NCBI RefSeq assembly: GCF_035998295.1
Contig: NZ_DASYHS010000279.1
Span: 17,035 to 81,034 of the forward strand
Direction: 5' to 3'
Origin: DASYHS01 sp035998295
Lineage (GTDB): Bacteria > Pseudomonadota > Alphaproteobacteria > Azospirillales > Azospirillaceae
DNA: 64,000 nucleotides
The position numbers were made by a program, and so were the translations under genes. The notes under the pieces were generated by a model. The model was not told the DNA's origin and did not search any database. It worked only from the letters and a program-made list of their open reading frames with translations. This document shows positions 44,085-51,715 of this stretch, piece by piece. Each line of letters starts with the position of its first letter. Within the stretch, counting starts at the first letter, position 1.

Positions 44085-45971
44085 ATGCCTCCTCCACGCT
44101 TCATCTTGCGACGGCTGACTTTTACCGGGCCCGACGTCCCATTGTCGGATCTAGATTTCGCTGACGGGCTCAACCTCGTCTGGGGCGCTTCCAACTCCGG
44201 CAAATCGTTCATTCTCGCTGCGCTCGATTTCATGTTCGGCAGCGGGTCGCCCCTTCCCGACATCAGGATGCTGCGTGGTTACGAGCGTGTCTGGTTGAGC
44301 CTCGACTTGCCGGCGAGCGGACGGGTCACGATCGAGCGAGCGGTCTCTGGAGGAAATTACGCCCTGTACAAGGGCGACGTGGATCCCGAGGCCCCTGGCA
44401 CGTCTGGCCAGACCCTCTCAGCGGATCATAAGACAAAGTCCCTCAGCCTTTCATCTTTCCTCCTCCGCGAACTTGGTATCCGTGACAAGCAGATCGACAG
44501 GACTCTGAACGGGGAGAAGAACGCGTTCACATTTCGCCACGTAACGCCCTACGTCCTCACGGACGAAACGAACATGATGGCAACATGGAGCCCGATCGTG
44601 ATCGACCCGCGGGCAGGCGATACCTTCAACAAGAACGTCTTCAAATTCCACCTTACAGGGATCGACGGTTCGGCCACAGTCACAACGGAGAACTCGCAGA
44701 CACAGCGCAGGGGCAACGCTGGCAAGCTAGAGTTAATAAATGAGCTCATCGCCGACGCTGAGGAGGAATTGCAACAGGGCTGGCCTGACAGCGCGGAACT
44801 GCCCGTTCAGGAGGAGCGTATAGCGGAAGCCCTTAGCTCCGTGGAGGCTGAGGCCGCGGCACGACAAGGGATGCTCGACGAGCTGCGAGCCCGGCGCCGT
44901 GCAGCCCTCGACGAGCTTGCGTCTCTGGAGGAGCGGCGCTCCGGCGTTAGGCTGACGCTCGATCGTTTCGACATCCTCGCGAAGGTCTATGAAAACGACA
45001 TCATGCGCCTCGACGCTCTAGCTGAGGGTGGGGCGGCGCTGCTCGCTGGTGCGCAGCGTCCATGCCCCCACTGCGGCGCGGATCCGGAACATCAACGTCA
45101 TCGCCATGGATTGGATGAGATCGAGCGCACCTACGCGGCCGTCGAGGCTGAGGTCGCAAAGATCCGACTAGAACAGGCCGACTTGCAGCGAACTATTGGT
45201 GCTTTGCGCGGCAAGCACGACGGCCTCAGCGCCTCCATTTCGAACCAAACAGCGGAGATCGAGGGGATCGAGGCATCCATTAGGGCAGAGCAACCTCTAG
45301 AGAGTTCGGTCCGCGCCCACTATGAACGTCTCGATCGGGCCCGGGAGCACGTTCGTCGTGGCCTGTCGGTTCTACGCCGGATCGAAGACCTTCAGGTGCG
45401 AAAAAAAGAGATCGAGGCGTTTAAGCCGACCACCCTGCCTCGTGGCAGTGTCATCGCGGGTATCAGCGGTGCTATCGGTGACGAGTTTGCTCAAGATGTT
45501 CAGTCCGTGCTGCACGCCTGGAAGTATCCCGGACCGCCGCGGGTGTCGTTCGATACAAAGAGCCACGACATCCTGCTCAACGGCGAAAGTCGCCGCGGAA
45601 ATGGCAAGGGTGTCCGCGCATTGATGCACGCCGCGTTCAAGATTGGTGTGCTGATCTTCTGCCGCCGCCATGGCTTGCCCCATCCGGGTATCATTGCACT
45701 CGACAGTCCGCTGTTGAGCTATCGTGACGCCCATAGGTCGAGACATGGCGCCTTGGATAAAGATGAGCAGGCGATCAGCCAGACAAAGCTAAATCATTAT
45801 TTTTACGAGTATCTACTTCGCACTGTGGATGACGTTCAATACATCATTGTCGAGAACGACGCCCCTCCATTTGAATTAGGACAGAACGCAAAGGTCACGG
45901 TCTTTGCTGGAGAGGAGGGCGATGGGGACAGGACAGGCTTCTTTCGGACTAACAGGGCCAACTCGACTTGA
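44085..45971 (+). CDS. SMC/Rad50-like ABC ATPase with zinc-hook-like motif (ABC-3C ATPase)
   Basis: A 628-residue soluble ABC ATPase. Walker A GASNSGKS is at about 34-41 (LNLVWGASNSGKSFILAAL). A coiled-coil arm runs from about 210 to 430 with a CPHC motif at about 326-329 followed by His-rich HQRHRH, possibly a zinc hook. A signature-like GNGKGVRALMHAAF is near 505 and Walker B is HPGIIALDSPL near 535, with Ser in place of the usual catalytic Glu. It has no membrane segments, so it is not a transporter. It is last in the three-gene operon and would form the nucleic-acid sensor or regulatory motor of the system. Confidence 0.78.
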   Translation: MPPPRFILRRLTFTGPDVPLSDLDFADGLNLVWGASNSGKSFILAALDFMFGSGSPLPDIRMLRGYERVWLSLDLPASGRVTIERAVSGGNYALYKGDVDPEAPGTSGQTLSADHKTKSLSLSSFLLRELGIRDKQIDRTLNGEKNAFTFRHVTPYVLTDETNMMATWSPIVIDPRAGDTFNKNVFKFHLTGIDGSATVTTENSQTQRRGNAGKLELINELIADAEEELQQGWPDSAELPVQEERIAEALSSVEAEAAARQGMLDELRARRRAALDELASLEERRSGVRLTLDRFDILAKVYENDIMRLDALAEGGAALLAGAQRPCPHCGADPEHQRHRHGLDEIERTYAAVEAEVAKIRLEQADLQRTIGALRGKHDGLSASISNQTAEIEGIEASIRAEQPLESSVRAHYERLDRAREHVRRGLSVLRRIEDLQVRKKEIEAFKPTTLPRGSVIAGISGAIGDEFAQDVQSVLHAWKYPGPPRVSFDTKSHDILLNGESRRGNGKGVRALMHAAFKIGVLIFCRRHGLPHPGIIALDSPLLSYRDAHRSRHGALDKDEQAISQTKLNHYFYEYLLRTVDDVQYIIVENDAPPFELGQNAKVTVFAGEEGDGDRTGFFRTNRANST

Positions 45972-46361
45972 GATTAAGCACTGACGATCGCGCGAGAATA
46001 TGACGACGTTAGTGACCGCCACCCATAGACTTGGCGAGCCAACTGCGCAGGGACTGTGATGTGGTCTGCAGTTGAGTTAACGCTGAACGCCAGTGGTTTG
46101 GCCCTGACTCTAAGGAGCGCCCCTTTCGTACTGCGAGGATCCTTGCATGTGCCACACCGCGGCGCTACGCCGATGGCGCCGAGGGATGCCAAATAACACA
46201 ACGAAACTATAACACAAGGCAAGGGTGGAGCTTGCCCCACACTATCCGCTACATCACTGCCTGCGGCCAACGACCCATCCTGATGCCGCAGCCCCGGTCT
46301 CAGCGAAACCGCGCCCGCAGTTGCCACAAAATCAGGCTAAAACTGAAACGAGCGCTGACCG
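45972..46361. other. Non-coding island spacer
   Basis: About 390 bp between the convergent ATPase and HNH genes, AT-richer than the core genome. The only long open frame (minus strand, 45974-46327) has no recognisable protein pattern. No integrase, repeat or RNA gene was recognised. Confidence 0.5.
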
Positions 46362-47390
46362 CTATCCATAGTGCTCGCGGTGGCGGGCCACGAATGCTGG
46401 ATGAGGCCAAAGGCTGCGGTCCTTCGGGAGCCTGATCCGGTCTTGGTGACGGGTGAACAACTCGCGCAGCTCCGGCGGCACTTTGTTGTGCGACACCAGC
46501 AGACGCCAGTCGTCATCAATGGATATGAGGTGCCGGTCGAACAGCCAGTGCACCGTCGCGGATAGCGCGATGCCGTTCTGAACGACATCGGGGCCACCGT
46601 CCGCCACCGGCCAGATATGCGCAGCTTGAGCCTCCGCTCTGCCGCCGCCGTTCACTATCTTGATGCCGGTGACGGCGCAGGTATCATCGTAGGCGGCGAG
46701 CACGGCCCGCCTGAATGCCGCATCGCGAACCTTGCGGTTCATCAGTACCTGCTCGACCCTCCGCTCCGCGGGTGCCGCGGTGATGAGCGCCGCCGTGGCG
46801 GGATCGACGTGCATCGCGTCAAGCTCGAGCCGCACCGCGTTGGCGGGTGACAGCGTCTCCCGCAGGCCCTCGTTCACGATCGCGGCAAAGTCGTCGTCGG
46901 GGATCGGCCTGACCGACGCGCCGCGCAATGCACGCCCTACCTGCGTCGGGTCGGGAACCGCACGCAAGATGGCCTCGCGGTGGCCGTCGGGGCTTCTGAA
47001 CGGCACCGGCACATCGAACGGCAGATAATCACGAAGGATGGCGTAGCTGTGACCGGCGCGGTCGGGGTCCGGATCGATCCGCTCGACACGGGCGGCAGCG
47101 ACATAGGCGCGCCTGCCCCCGTTCCTCCGTGGTTCACGCAAGATCACCCAGTCGCCGACGCAGGCTCGCGCGTGTCCCAGGTAAGATCTGGGAAAGTGGT
47201 AGCGCTCGGTACTGTCGTCGTAGCCCGAGCCGGGTTTGGTATCGAAGACGGCCTTCACCATGCCCCCATGCGCGACGGCGGCGTGGCGGTTCGCGGCGCG
47301 TAGCAGGTCACGCTCTCCGCGACGATCGGCTTCGGTCTCTTCATAACCCAGTATATTGACAGCGCCGTCGTCGCGTCTAGCGCGGCTCAC
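46362..47390 (-). CDS. HNH endonuclease with N-terminal DNA-recognition-like domain
   Basis: A 342-residue protein. The C-terminal third is an HNH nuclease of the HNH_2 type: FRRAVLAAYDDTCAVTG, AQAAHIWPVADGGPDVVQNGIALSATVHWLFDRHLISID, where His in AAHIWP, Asn in QNG and the final His of the core are visible. The N-terminal part (MVKAVFDTKPGSGYDDSTERYHFPRSYLGHARACVGDWVIL) resembles the PUA/SRA-like modules fused to HNH restriction enzymes that may read modified bases. GTG 47390 is the longest start; Met43 is an alternative. It is convergent with the three-gene system and within the same island. Confidence 0.78.
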   Translation of the reverse strand: MSRARRDDGAVNILGYEETEADRRGERDLLRAANRHAAVAHGGMVKAVFDTKPGSGYDDSTERYHFPRSYLGHARACVGDWVILREPRRNGGRRAYVAAARVERIDPDPDRAGHSYAILRDYLPFDVPVPFRSPDGHREAILRAVPDPTQVGRALRGASVRPIPDDDFAAIVNEGLRETLSPANAVRLELDAMHVDPATAALITAAPAERRVEQVLMNRKVRDAAFRRAVLAAYDDTCAVTGIKIVNGGGRAEAQAAHIWPVADGGPDVVQNGIALSATVHWLFDRHLISIDDDWRLLVSHNKVPPELRELFTRHQDRIRLPKDRSLWPHPAFVARHREHYG

Positions 47391-47435
47391 TCATGCGCCG
47401 CCTCAACCTCCGGCAGAGGGCCGTGTAACCGCCTC

Positions 47436-47469
47436 TTGACTGCCGCGGGTAGATGTTCTCTTATTGTTC
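47436..47469 (+). promoter_or_regulatory. Sigma70-like promoter overlapped by a LexA (SOS) box
   Basis: TTGACT (47436-47441) and TCTTAT (47459-47464) are separated by 17 bp. GTTCTCTTATTGTTC (47455-47469) is a perfect GTTC-N7-GTTC LexA operator of the alphaproteobacterial type and covers the -10 element. The downstream ATG is at 47497 behind GAGGAGGAC. Confidence 0.75.
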
Positions 47470-47496
47470 TTTCTGCCGGAACGAGGAGGACACCCC

Positions 47497-48234
47497 ATGG
47501 TCGCTACCGCCGCCACGCCCGACGCCCGGCCGCTGGCCCCGCGCATCGAGTTGTTCTGCCGCGTCGTCGCTGCCGGCGGCGTGTCCCTGGCCGAGGCTGC
47601 GCGCCGCGCCGGCTACGCCCCCGGCTCGGCGCGCCAGCGCGGCTCGGAGCTGTGGGCGCGCGACGACGTCCAGGCCCGCCTCGGCGAGCTGTCCGCCGAG
47701 GAGGAGGACCGGCACCAAGCCCTTGTCGAGCAGATGCGTCGGCAGCACGACGAGCTGTACGGCAAGCTGGTCGAGCAGGGGCAGTTCCCCGCCGCCAGCC
47801 GCCTGCTGGTCCACCGGTGGCGCTTCGAGAAGGAGGTCGGCGCCGTCCGCGCCGAGACCCGGACCGAGCGCGATCGCCTGCGCGAGGACCTGCGCGAGGA
47901 GGTCCGGGACGAGCTGCGCGAGGAATTGCGCGGCGAGGTCCGGGCGGAACTGGTGGACGAGCTGCGCAAGGAGATGGCGGAACTGCGCCAGGATATGCGC
48001 GTGGAGCTGCGCCGCGAGATGCGCGCCGGGGCCGGGCCGAAGACGAAGACCGGGGCCGTGACGAAGCATGACATTCCCGCACGTTTCGACGCCCAAGTGC
48101 CCTCCGGCCCGGTGGCCGGTCCGCTGGCCGGCCCGCTGGCGGTCGCCGCTCCGCACGGCGCCGGCAGCCTGAAGGCCCGGCTGCGCGACCAGCCCCTGCC
48201 GGTTCCCGCGGGCAAGCTCGCCATCTCCGGGTGA
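47497..48234 (+). CDS. Terminase-small-subunit-like HTH protein with charged coiled coil
   Basis: A 245-residue protein. Residues about 15-65 (IELFCRVVAAGGVSLAEAARRAGYAPGSARQRGSELWARDDVQARL) look like the helix-turn-helix DNA-recognition domain of phage terminase small subunits. Residues about 100-185 form a long Glu/Arg-rich coiled coil with repeats of REELR/REEVR type. The C-terminus is Pro/Gly/Ala-rich. No large terminase subunit or other phage gene is nearby, and base composition is like the host. An SOS box overlaps the promoter. Role unknown: domesticated phage protein or SOS-induced DNA-binding protein. Confidence 0.72.
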   Translation: MVATAATPDARPLAPRIELFCRVVAAGGVSLAEAARRAGYAPGSARQRGSELWARDDVQARLGELSAEEEDRHQALVEQMRRQHDELYGKLVEQGQFPAASRLLVHRWRFEKEVGAVRAETRTERDRLREDLREEVRDELREELRGEVRAELVDELRKEMAELRQDMRVELRREMRAGAGPKTKTGAVTKHDIPARFDAQVPSGPVAGPLAGPLAVAAPHGAGSLKARLRDQPLPVPAGKLAISG

Positions 48235-48392
48235 CCGCCGGCCGGGCGGGCTGCCATCAGGGGAATATCAGGGCGCATGCCAAGGAGGGCCTCCAGGCAA
48301 GCGGACCCGCCACCCCTACGGCGTGCCCTTCCCTCGCGGGCGGCAACCTGCTTAAGTGCGGGCCTGTCACGTCCGTACGAGGAGCTTCGGGA

Positions 48393-49223
48393 ATGCGCGG
48401 TTTCTGGAAGCGTATCGGCGTCGTCGCGGTCCTGGCGGCCTTGTCATCGCCCCTCGCCGCCCTGGCGGCGGAGCGGGACGAGTTGTACCGGGCGCGCGCC
48501 ATCGTGACCGGCCAGCGCGAGGAGACGCGCCACGGCGGCATCGCCGAGGCGCTGCGCTACGTGCTGGCAAAGGTCTCGGGCGATCCGCGCCTGGTCGACG
48601 ACCCGCGCGTCGCCGCGATGGCCGAGGACGCGGGCGCCTATGTGGTCGGGTTCGGCTATCGCGACCGGATGGACGGCAAGCCGCTCGCGGACGAGCAGGG
48701 ATCGCGGGACCGGCCCTACGATCTCACCGTCGACTTCGACCCGCGGAAGATCGACGCCGCCCTGCAGTCCCTGGGCCGCAAGCCCTGGACGGCGGCCCGC
48801 CCCGGCTTCGTCGCCGTGATCGGCATGCGCAACGGCCCGAAGGACCACCTGCTGACCGCCGACGGCGGCATGAACCTGAAGCGCCAGCGCGTCGCGCTGG
48901 CGTTGGCCGCCGACCGCTTCGGCATCCCGGTGGCCCTGCCGCGGGCCGCGGTCCTGGCGGAGCACGGCCTGACCGTGCAGGCTCTGCCGACGGCGGAGCC
49001 GGAAGGTCTCGACGCGGTCGCCGAGGCGGCCGACGCCGACCTGGTGTTGCTCGGCAGCCTGACCTGGAGCGACGAGGCCCATGGCTGGATCTCCGAATGG
49101 CGCTTCGCCGCGGATGGCCGGAACCATCGCTGGGAGCACCGCGGCGGCGGCTTCGACGAGGCGTTCCGCAAGGGCATCGGCGGCGCCGCCCGGATCCTGT
49201 CCGGCAACGGCCAGCCGGAGTAG
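48393..49223 (+). CDS. DUF2066 domain-containing secreted protein
   Basis: A 276-residue protein with a Sec signal (MRGFWKRIGVVAVLAALSSPLAALAA) and mature start near ERDELYRARAIVTGQREETRHGGIAEALRYVLAKVSGDPRLV, the DUF2066 signature. The rest is a mixed alpha/beta periplasmic domain. Function unknown. ATG 48393 follows CGAGGAGCTTCGGGA. A hairpin with T-run lies 13 bp after the stop. Confidence 0.88.
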   Translation: MRGFWKRIGVVAVLAALSSPLAALAAERDELYRARAIVTGQREETRHGGIAEALRYVLAKVSGDPRLVDDPRVAAMAEDAGAYVVGFGYRDRMDGKPLADEQGSRDRPYDLTVDFDPRKIDAALQSLGRKPWTAARPGFVAVIGMRNGPKDHLLTADGGMNLKRQRVALALAADRFGIPVALPRAAVLAEHGLTVQALPTAEPEGLDAVAEAADADLVLLGSLTWSDEAHGWISEWRFAADGRNHRWEHRGGGFDEAFRKGIGGAARILSGNGQPE

Positions 49224-49235
49224 GTGGAAAACCCC

Positions 49236-49265
49236 CTCTCCTGTGCAACGGGAGAGGAGTTTTTC
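49236..49265 (+). terminator. Intrinsic terminator formed by an intergenic repeat
   Basis: CCTCTCC (49236-49242) pairs with GGAGAGG (49252-49258) around a TGTGCAACG loop, and TTTTT follows at 49261-49265. The loop and stem match the repeat at 13961-13985, so a dispersed palindrome seems to serve as a terminator here. Confidence 0.65.
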
Positions 49266-49284
49266 TACCGGCCGGAACGGGGCA

Positions 49285-49710
49285 TCAGGTTTCGGTCCGG
49301 CCGGTGCCGGTCCGGTTCTCCTCGTAGCGATGCGTCACCGTCGGCAGGTCCGGCAGCCAGGCTTCCCGGCGTTGGTCCCAGGCCTCGTAGGTCGGCATCC
49401 AGCGGCTCGGCTCGTCGAAGGAGCCGAGATAGAGCTCGATCTCGTCCGATCCGTCCTCGGCGTAGAACAGCGGCGACCCGCAGGCCCGGCAGAAATGCCG
49501 CTGCCCCGTGCCGGAGGACCGGAACGCCGCGATCTCCCCGCCGCCGAAGCGGACCCGCTCCCGGGGAAAGACCGCGAACGCGCTGAAGGGGGCGGCATGG
49601 CGCTTGCGGCAGGTCAGGCAGTGGCACAGGCCGACGCGGTAGGGCTCGCCCGACGCCTCGATCCTGACCGCCCCGCAGGCGCAGCCGCCGGAATGACCCG
49701 GTTCGTCCAT
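49285..49710 (-). CDS. GFA-family (Gfa-like CENP-V) zinc protein
   Basis: A 141-residue protein of the glutathione-dependent formaldehyde-activating (GFA/CENP-V) family. Zinc ligands are GGCACGAVRIEASG, LCHCLTCRKRHAAPFSAF and FCRACGSPLFY, followed by the conserved C-terminal SRWMPTYEAWDQRREAWL segment. Most homologues have no proven enzyme activity. It converges on the DUF2066 gene and is 18 bp downstream of a CAP-domain gene. Confidence 0.92.
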   Translation of the reverse strand: MDEPGHSGGCACGAVRIEASGEPYRVGLCHCLTCRKRHAAPFSAFAVFPRERVRFGGGEIAAFRSSGTGQRHFCRACGSPLFYAEDGSDEIELYLGSFDEPSRWMPTYEAWDQRREAWLPDLPTVTHRYEENRTGTGRTET

Positions 49711-49728
49711 GTCGTCGCCTCCGAATGC

Positions 49729-50652
49729 TCAGCGCCCGGCGAGGACGGCCGCCCCAAGCTTCCGGCCGTCGCCGTCGGCGGCGAGCGCCATGCCGGCATG
49801 GGTGTAGGCCGGGTCCGTGAGACGGCGCGCATAGTCGGGCTGGTCCAGCCATTGCCGCACGAAGAACCTGATGTCCGCTTCGGTCGGCCGGGTCCCGCAG
49901 CCGCCGCAGCTACCCGCCACGATCGAGGCCGTGCGCCAGGACGCCGGCATCTCCAGCGCCGCCGGATCGAACGCGGAAATATCCTCCGGGACCGCGTCCC
50001 GGGCGGCCTTCGACAGGTCGGCGCTGGCGTCGAGTTCGGGAACGCCGGCCTCGCGCCGCGCCTCGTTGACGTGGTCGACCAGCAGGGCCTGCTGCACCTC
50101 CGGCCCGATCGGCGCGCCCCCGTCCGTTCCGGCACCCCGGGGCGCGCCCGGCCCGGCGAAGGTCTGCGTCGCGTAGAGGCCGGCATCCTCGCCGGCCACG
50201 ATGCCGAAGCCGAAGCGGTCCATGCCGGGATCGAGGATGTTGCGGCGATGCCCCGGGCTGTCCATCCAGCCCTCGGTCAGGAACGCCACGTCCGGGCGGC
50301 CGGGCGGCGGCGGGCAGCCGTCGCACCGCGCGATGTTCTCGGCCACGGCGCGCGCCGTGCTGCCGCCGGCCGACAGGTAGCGGTCCATCACCGTCTCGCC
50401 CTCGGGCGATTCATGGGCGTAGTAGCCGCGCGCCAGCATGTCCTCGGAATGGGCCTGGGCGGCGGCGTTCAGCGCCTCGTCGAAGCGCAGCGGCGCCAGA
50501 TCGTGCTCGCGCCGCCGCTCGTTGACGAGGTCGAGGGCGGCACCGCGCAGCCGGTCGAGGTCGCCCGTCTCCGCGGCTCCCGCCGGCGGGCACGCCCACA
50601 ATGCCGCGAGCGCGGCCGCCCCCAGCAGCGTTCCTAACGTCGTCGTCTTCAT
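49729..50652 (-). CDS. Secreted CAP-domain protein
   Basis: A 307-residue exported protein with signal peptide MKTTTLGTLLGAAALAALWACPPAGA. A CAP/SCP domain occupies about 35-170: LVNERRREHDLAPLRFDEALNAAAQAHSEDMLARGYYAHESPEG, AENIARC, SPGHRRNILDPGMDRFGFG. The second half (about 185-305, DHVNEARREAGVPELDASADLSKAARDAV) looks like a shorter, divergent second CAP-like unit. Extracellular or periplasmic role unknown. Confidence 0.88.
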   Translation of the reverse strand: MKTTTLGTLLGAAALAALWACPPAGAAETGDLDRLRGAALDLVNERRREHDLAPLRFDEALNAAAQAHSEDMLARGYYAHESPEGETVMDRYLSAGGSTARAVAENIARCDGCPPPPGRPDVAFLTEGWMDSPGHRRNILDPGMDRFGFGIVAGEDAGLYATQTFAGPGAPRGAGTDGGAPIGPEVQQALLVDHVNEARREAGVPELDASADLSKAARDAVPEDISAFDPAALEMPASWRTASIVAGSCGGCGTRPTEADIRFFVRQWLDQPDYARRLTDPAYTHAGMALAADGDGRKLGAAVLAGR

Positions 50653-50664
50653 CCCGCCGCGATC

Positions 50665-51144
50665 CTAACGGCCTTCGGGCGCCGGCGGGTTGCGCCGGGC
50701 CAGTTCGACCAGCCGGCTCATGCGGTCGTGCTCGCGCACGCGCTCGCGCCGCTCCTCGATCAGCATCGCCCACAGCTCCCGGTTCTCCTGCTCGATCGCC
50801 TCGACCCGGGCGCGCAGGCGCGCCGTCTCGTCGCGCGCCCGGCGCTGCGCCAGCTCGTCCGCGGGCGGCGCCTGGCCGCCCGGCGGGCCGGCCGGGCGGG
50901 CGTCGGTCCGTTCGCTCACGCTGCCCGGCGGCCCCGCCATCACGAAGGCCCGCTCGGCCCGCGGCAGTTCCGGCGGCACGGCCTCGCTGCGCGGCGGCAC
51001 GGGGCCGCGCCCCTCGGCGCCGGGGTCCGGTATCGTCGAGGGCGGGCGCACCGGAGGCCCGCCCTCCGCGTCCCGTTCCGCCCGCTTTCCTTCGGGCCCG
51101 CCTTCGGGCGCCTTGCCCGGGGGCCTGTCCGCCTCGTCCGCCAT
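50665..51144 (-). CDS. Hypothetical protein with C-terminal coiled coil
   Basis: A 159-residue protein. Residues 1-90 are disordered, rich in Pro, Gly, Glu and Arg. Residues about 95-150 form a coiled coil (DETARLRARVEAIEQENRELWAMLIEERRERVREHDRMSRLVELARR). No signal peptide or domain recognised. It starts at ATG 51144 and ends 12 bp before the CAP gene, so the two may be cotranscribed. Confidence 0.6.
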   Translation of the reverse strand: MADEADRPPGKAPEGGPEGKRAERDAEGGPPVRPPSTIPDPGAEGRGPVPPRSEAVPPELPRAERAFVMAGPPGSVSERTDARPAGPPGGQAPPADELAQRRARDETARLRARVEAIEQENRELWAMLIEERRERVREHDRMSRLVELARRNPPAPEGR

Positions 51145-51369
51145 GATCGCCCTTCCCTCACCCGGCACATCCGCATGCCGCCAACCGCCGGGACCGGGCG
51201 AAGGTTGCACGCCATCGGGCCGCCCCGGCGCTTTGGAGGTACCGCTACCCCGAAATCCCGGAAAGGTCACACCCCACCCTCCACATTCCACAGCATCACG
51301 AACGGCAGCGCGGCGGGTACCCGTGCCCGCGCGGTGCTGGTGGAACACGAACTCGGGAGAGAACCGAAA

Positions 51370-51594
51370 ATGCGCAAGACGACGATCGCGGTCCTGATGC
51401 TGGCGCTGGCGGGGACCTCGGCCTGCTCCGGCCTCTCGGACATGGAGCAGCGCGCGCTCAGCGGCGGCGCGATCGGCGCCGCGGGTGGTGCCGCAATCGG
51501 CGTGCTGGCGGGCGGCAGCCTGCTGACCGGCGCGCTGGTCGGGGGCGCCGGCGGTGCCGCGATCGGCGCCCTGACCGGCGACAAGAAGAAGTAG
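51370..51594 (+). CDS. Small glycine-zipper lipoprotein
   Basis: A 74-residue protein. The signal MRKTTIAVLMLALAGTSAC ends in a lipobox (TSAC), so Cys19 is probably lipidated. The rest is a glycine-zipper 2TM-type segment (GGAIGAAGGAAIGVLAGG ... GALVGGAGGAAIGALTG) ending DKKK. Homologous SmpA/OmlA-neighbour and Slp-type small proteins sit in the outer membrane; the role is unknown. GGGAGAG lies upstream of the ATG. Confidence 0.82.
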   Translation: MRKTTIAVLMLALAGTSACSGLSDMEQRALSGGAIGAAGGAAIGVLAGGSLLTGALVGGAGGAAIGALTGDKKK

Positions 51595-51715
51595 GCGGCT
51601 CGAGGGCGGGTGCGCTTCGCCGCCGCACCCTGCCCCCCGCCTGATCGAAACCCGTGACATCCCGGCCGCCCGGACCTAGGTTTCGCCCCGGTTTCGGCGA
51701 CGGGAGGGGACGCGG

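Noticed and set aside
45974..46327. 117-codon minus-strand ORF in the island spacer
   Set aside because: No protein-like pattern or recognisable domain, and no SD; left as non-coding.
42172..47500. att direct repeat of the tRNA-Ser 3' end at the island's right border
   Set aside because: Only an 8-bp match (ACTGCCGC) was found near 42267 and 47440, which is not meaningful.
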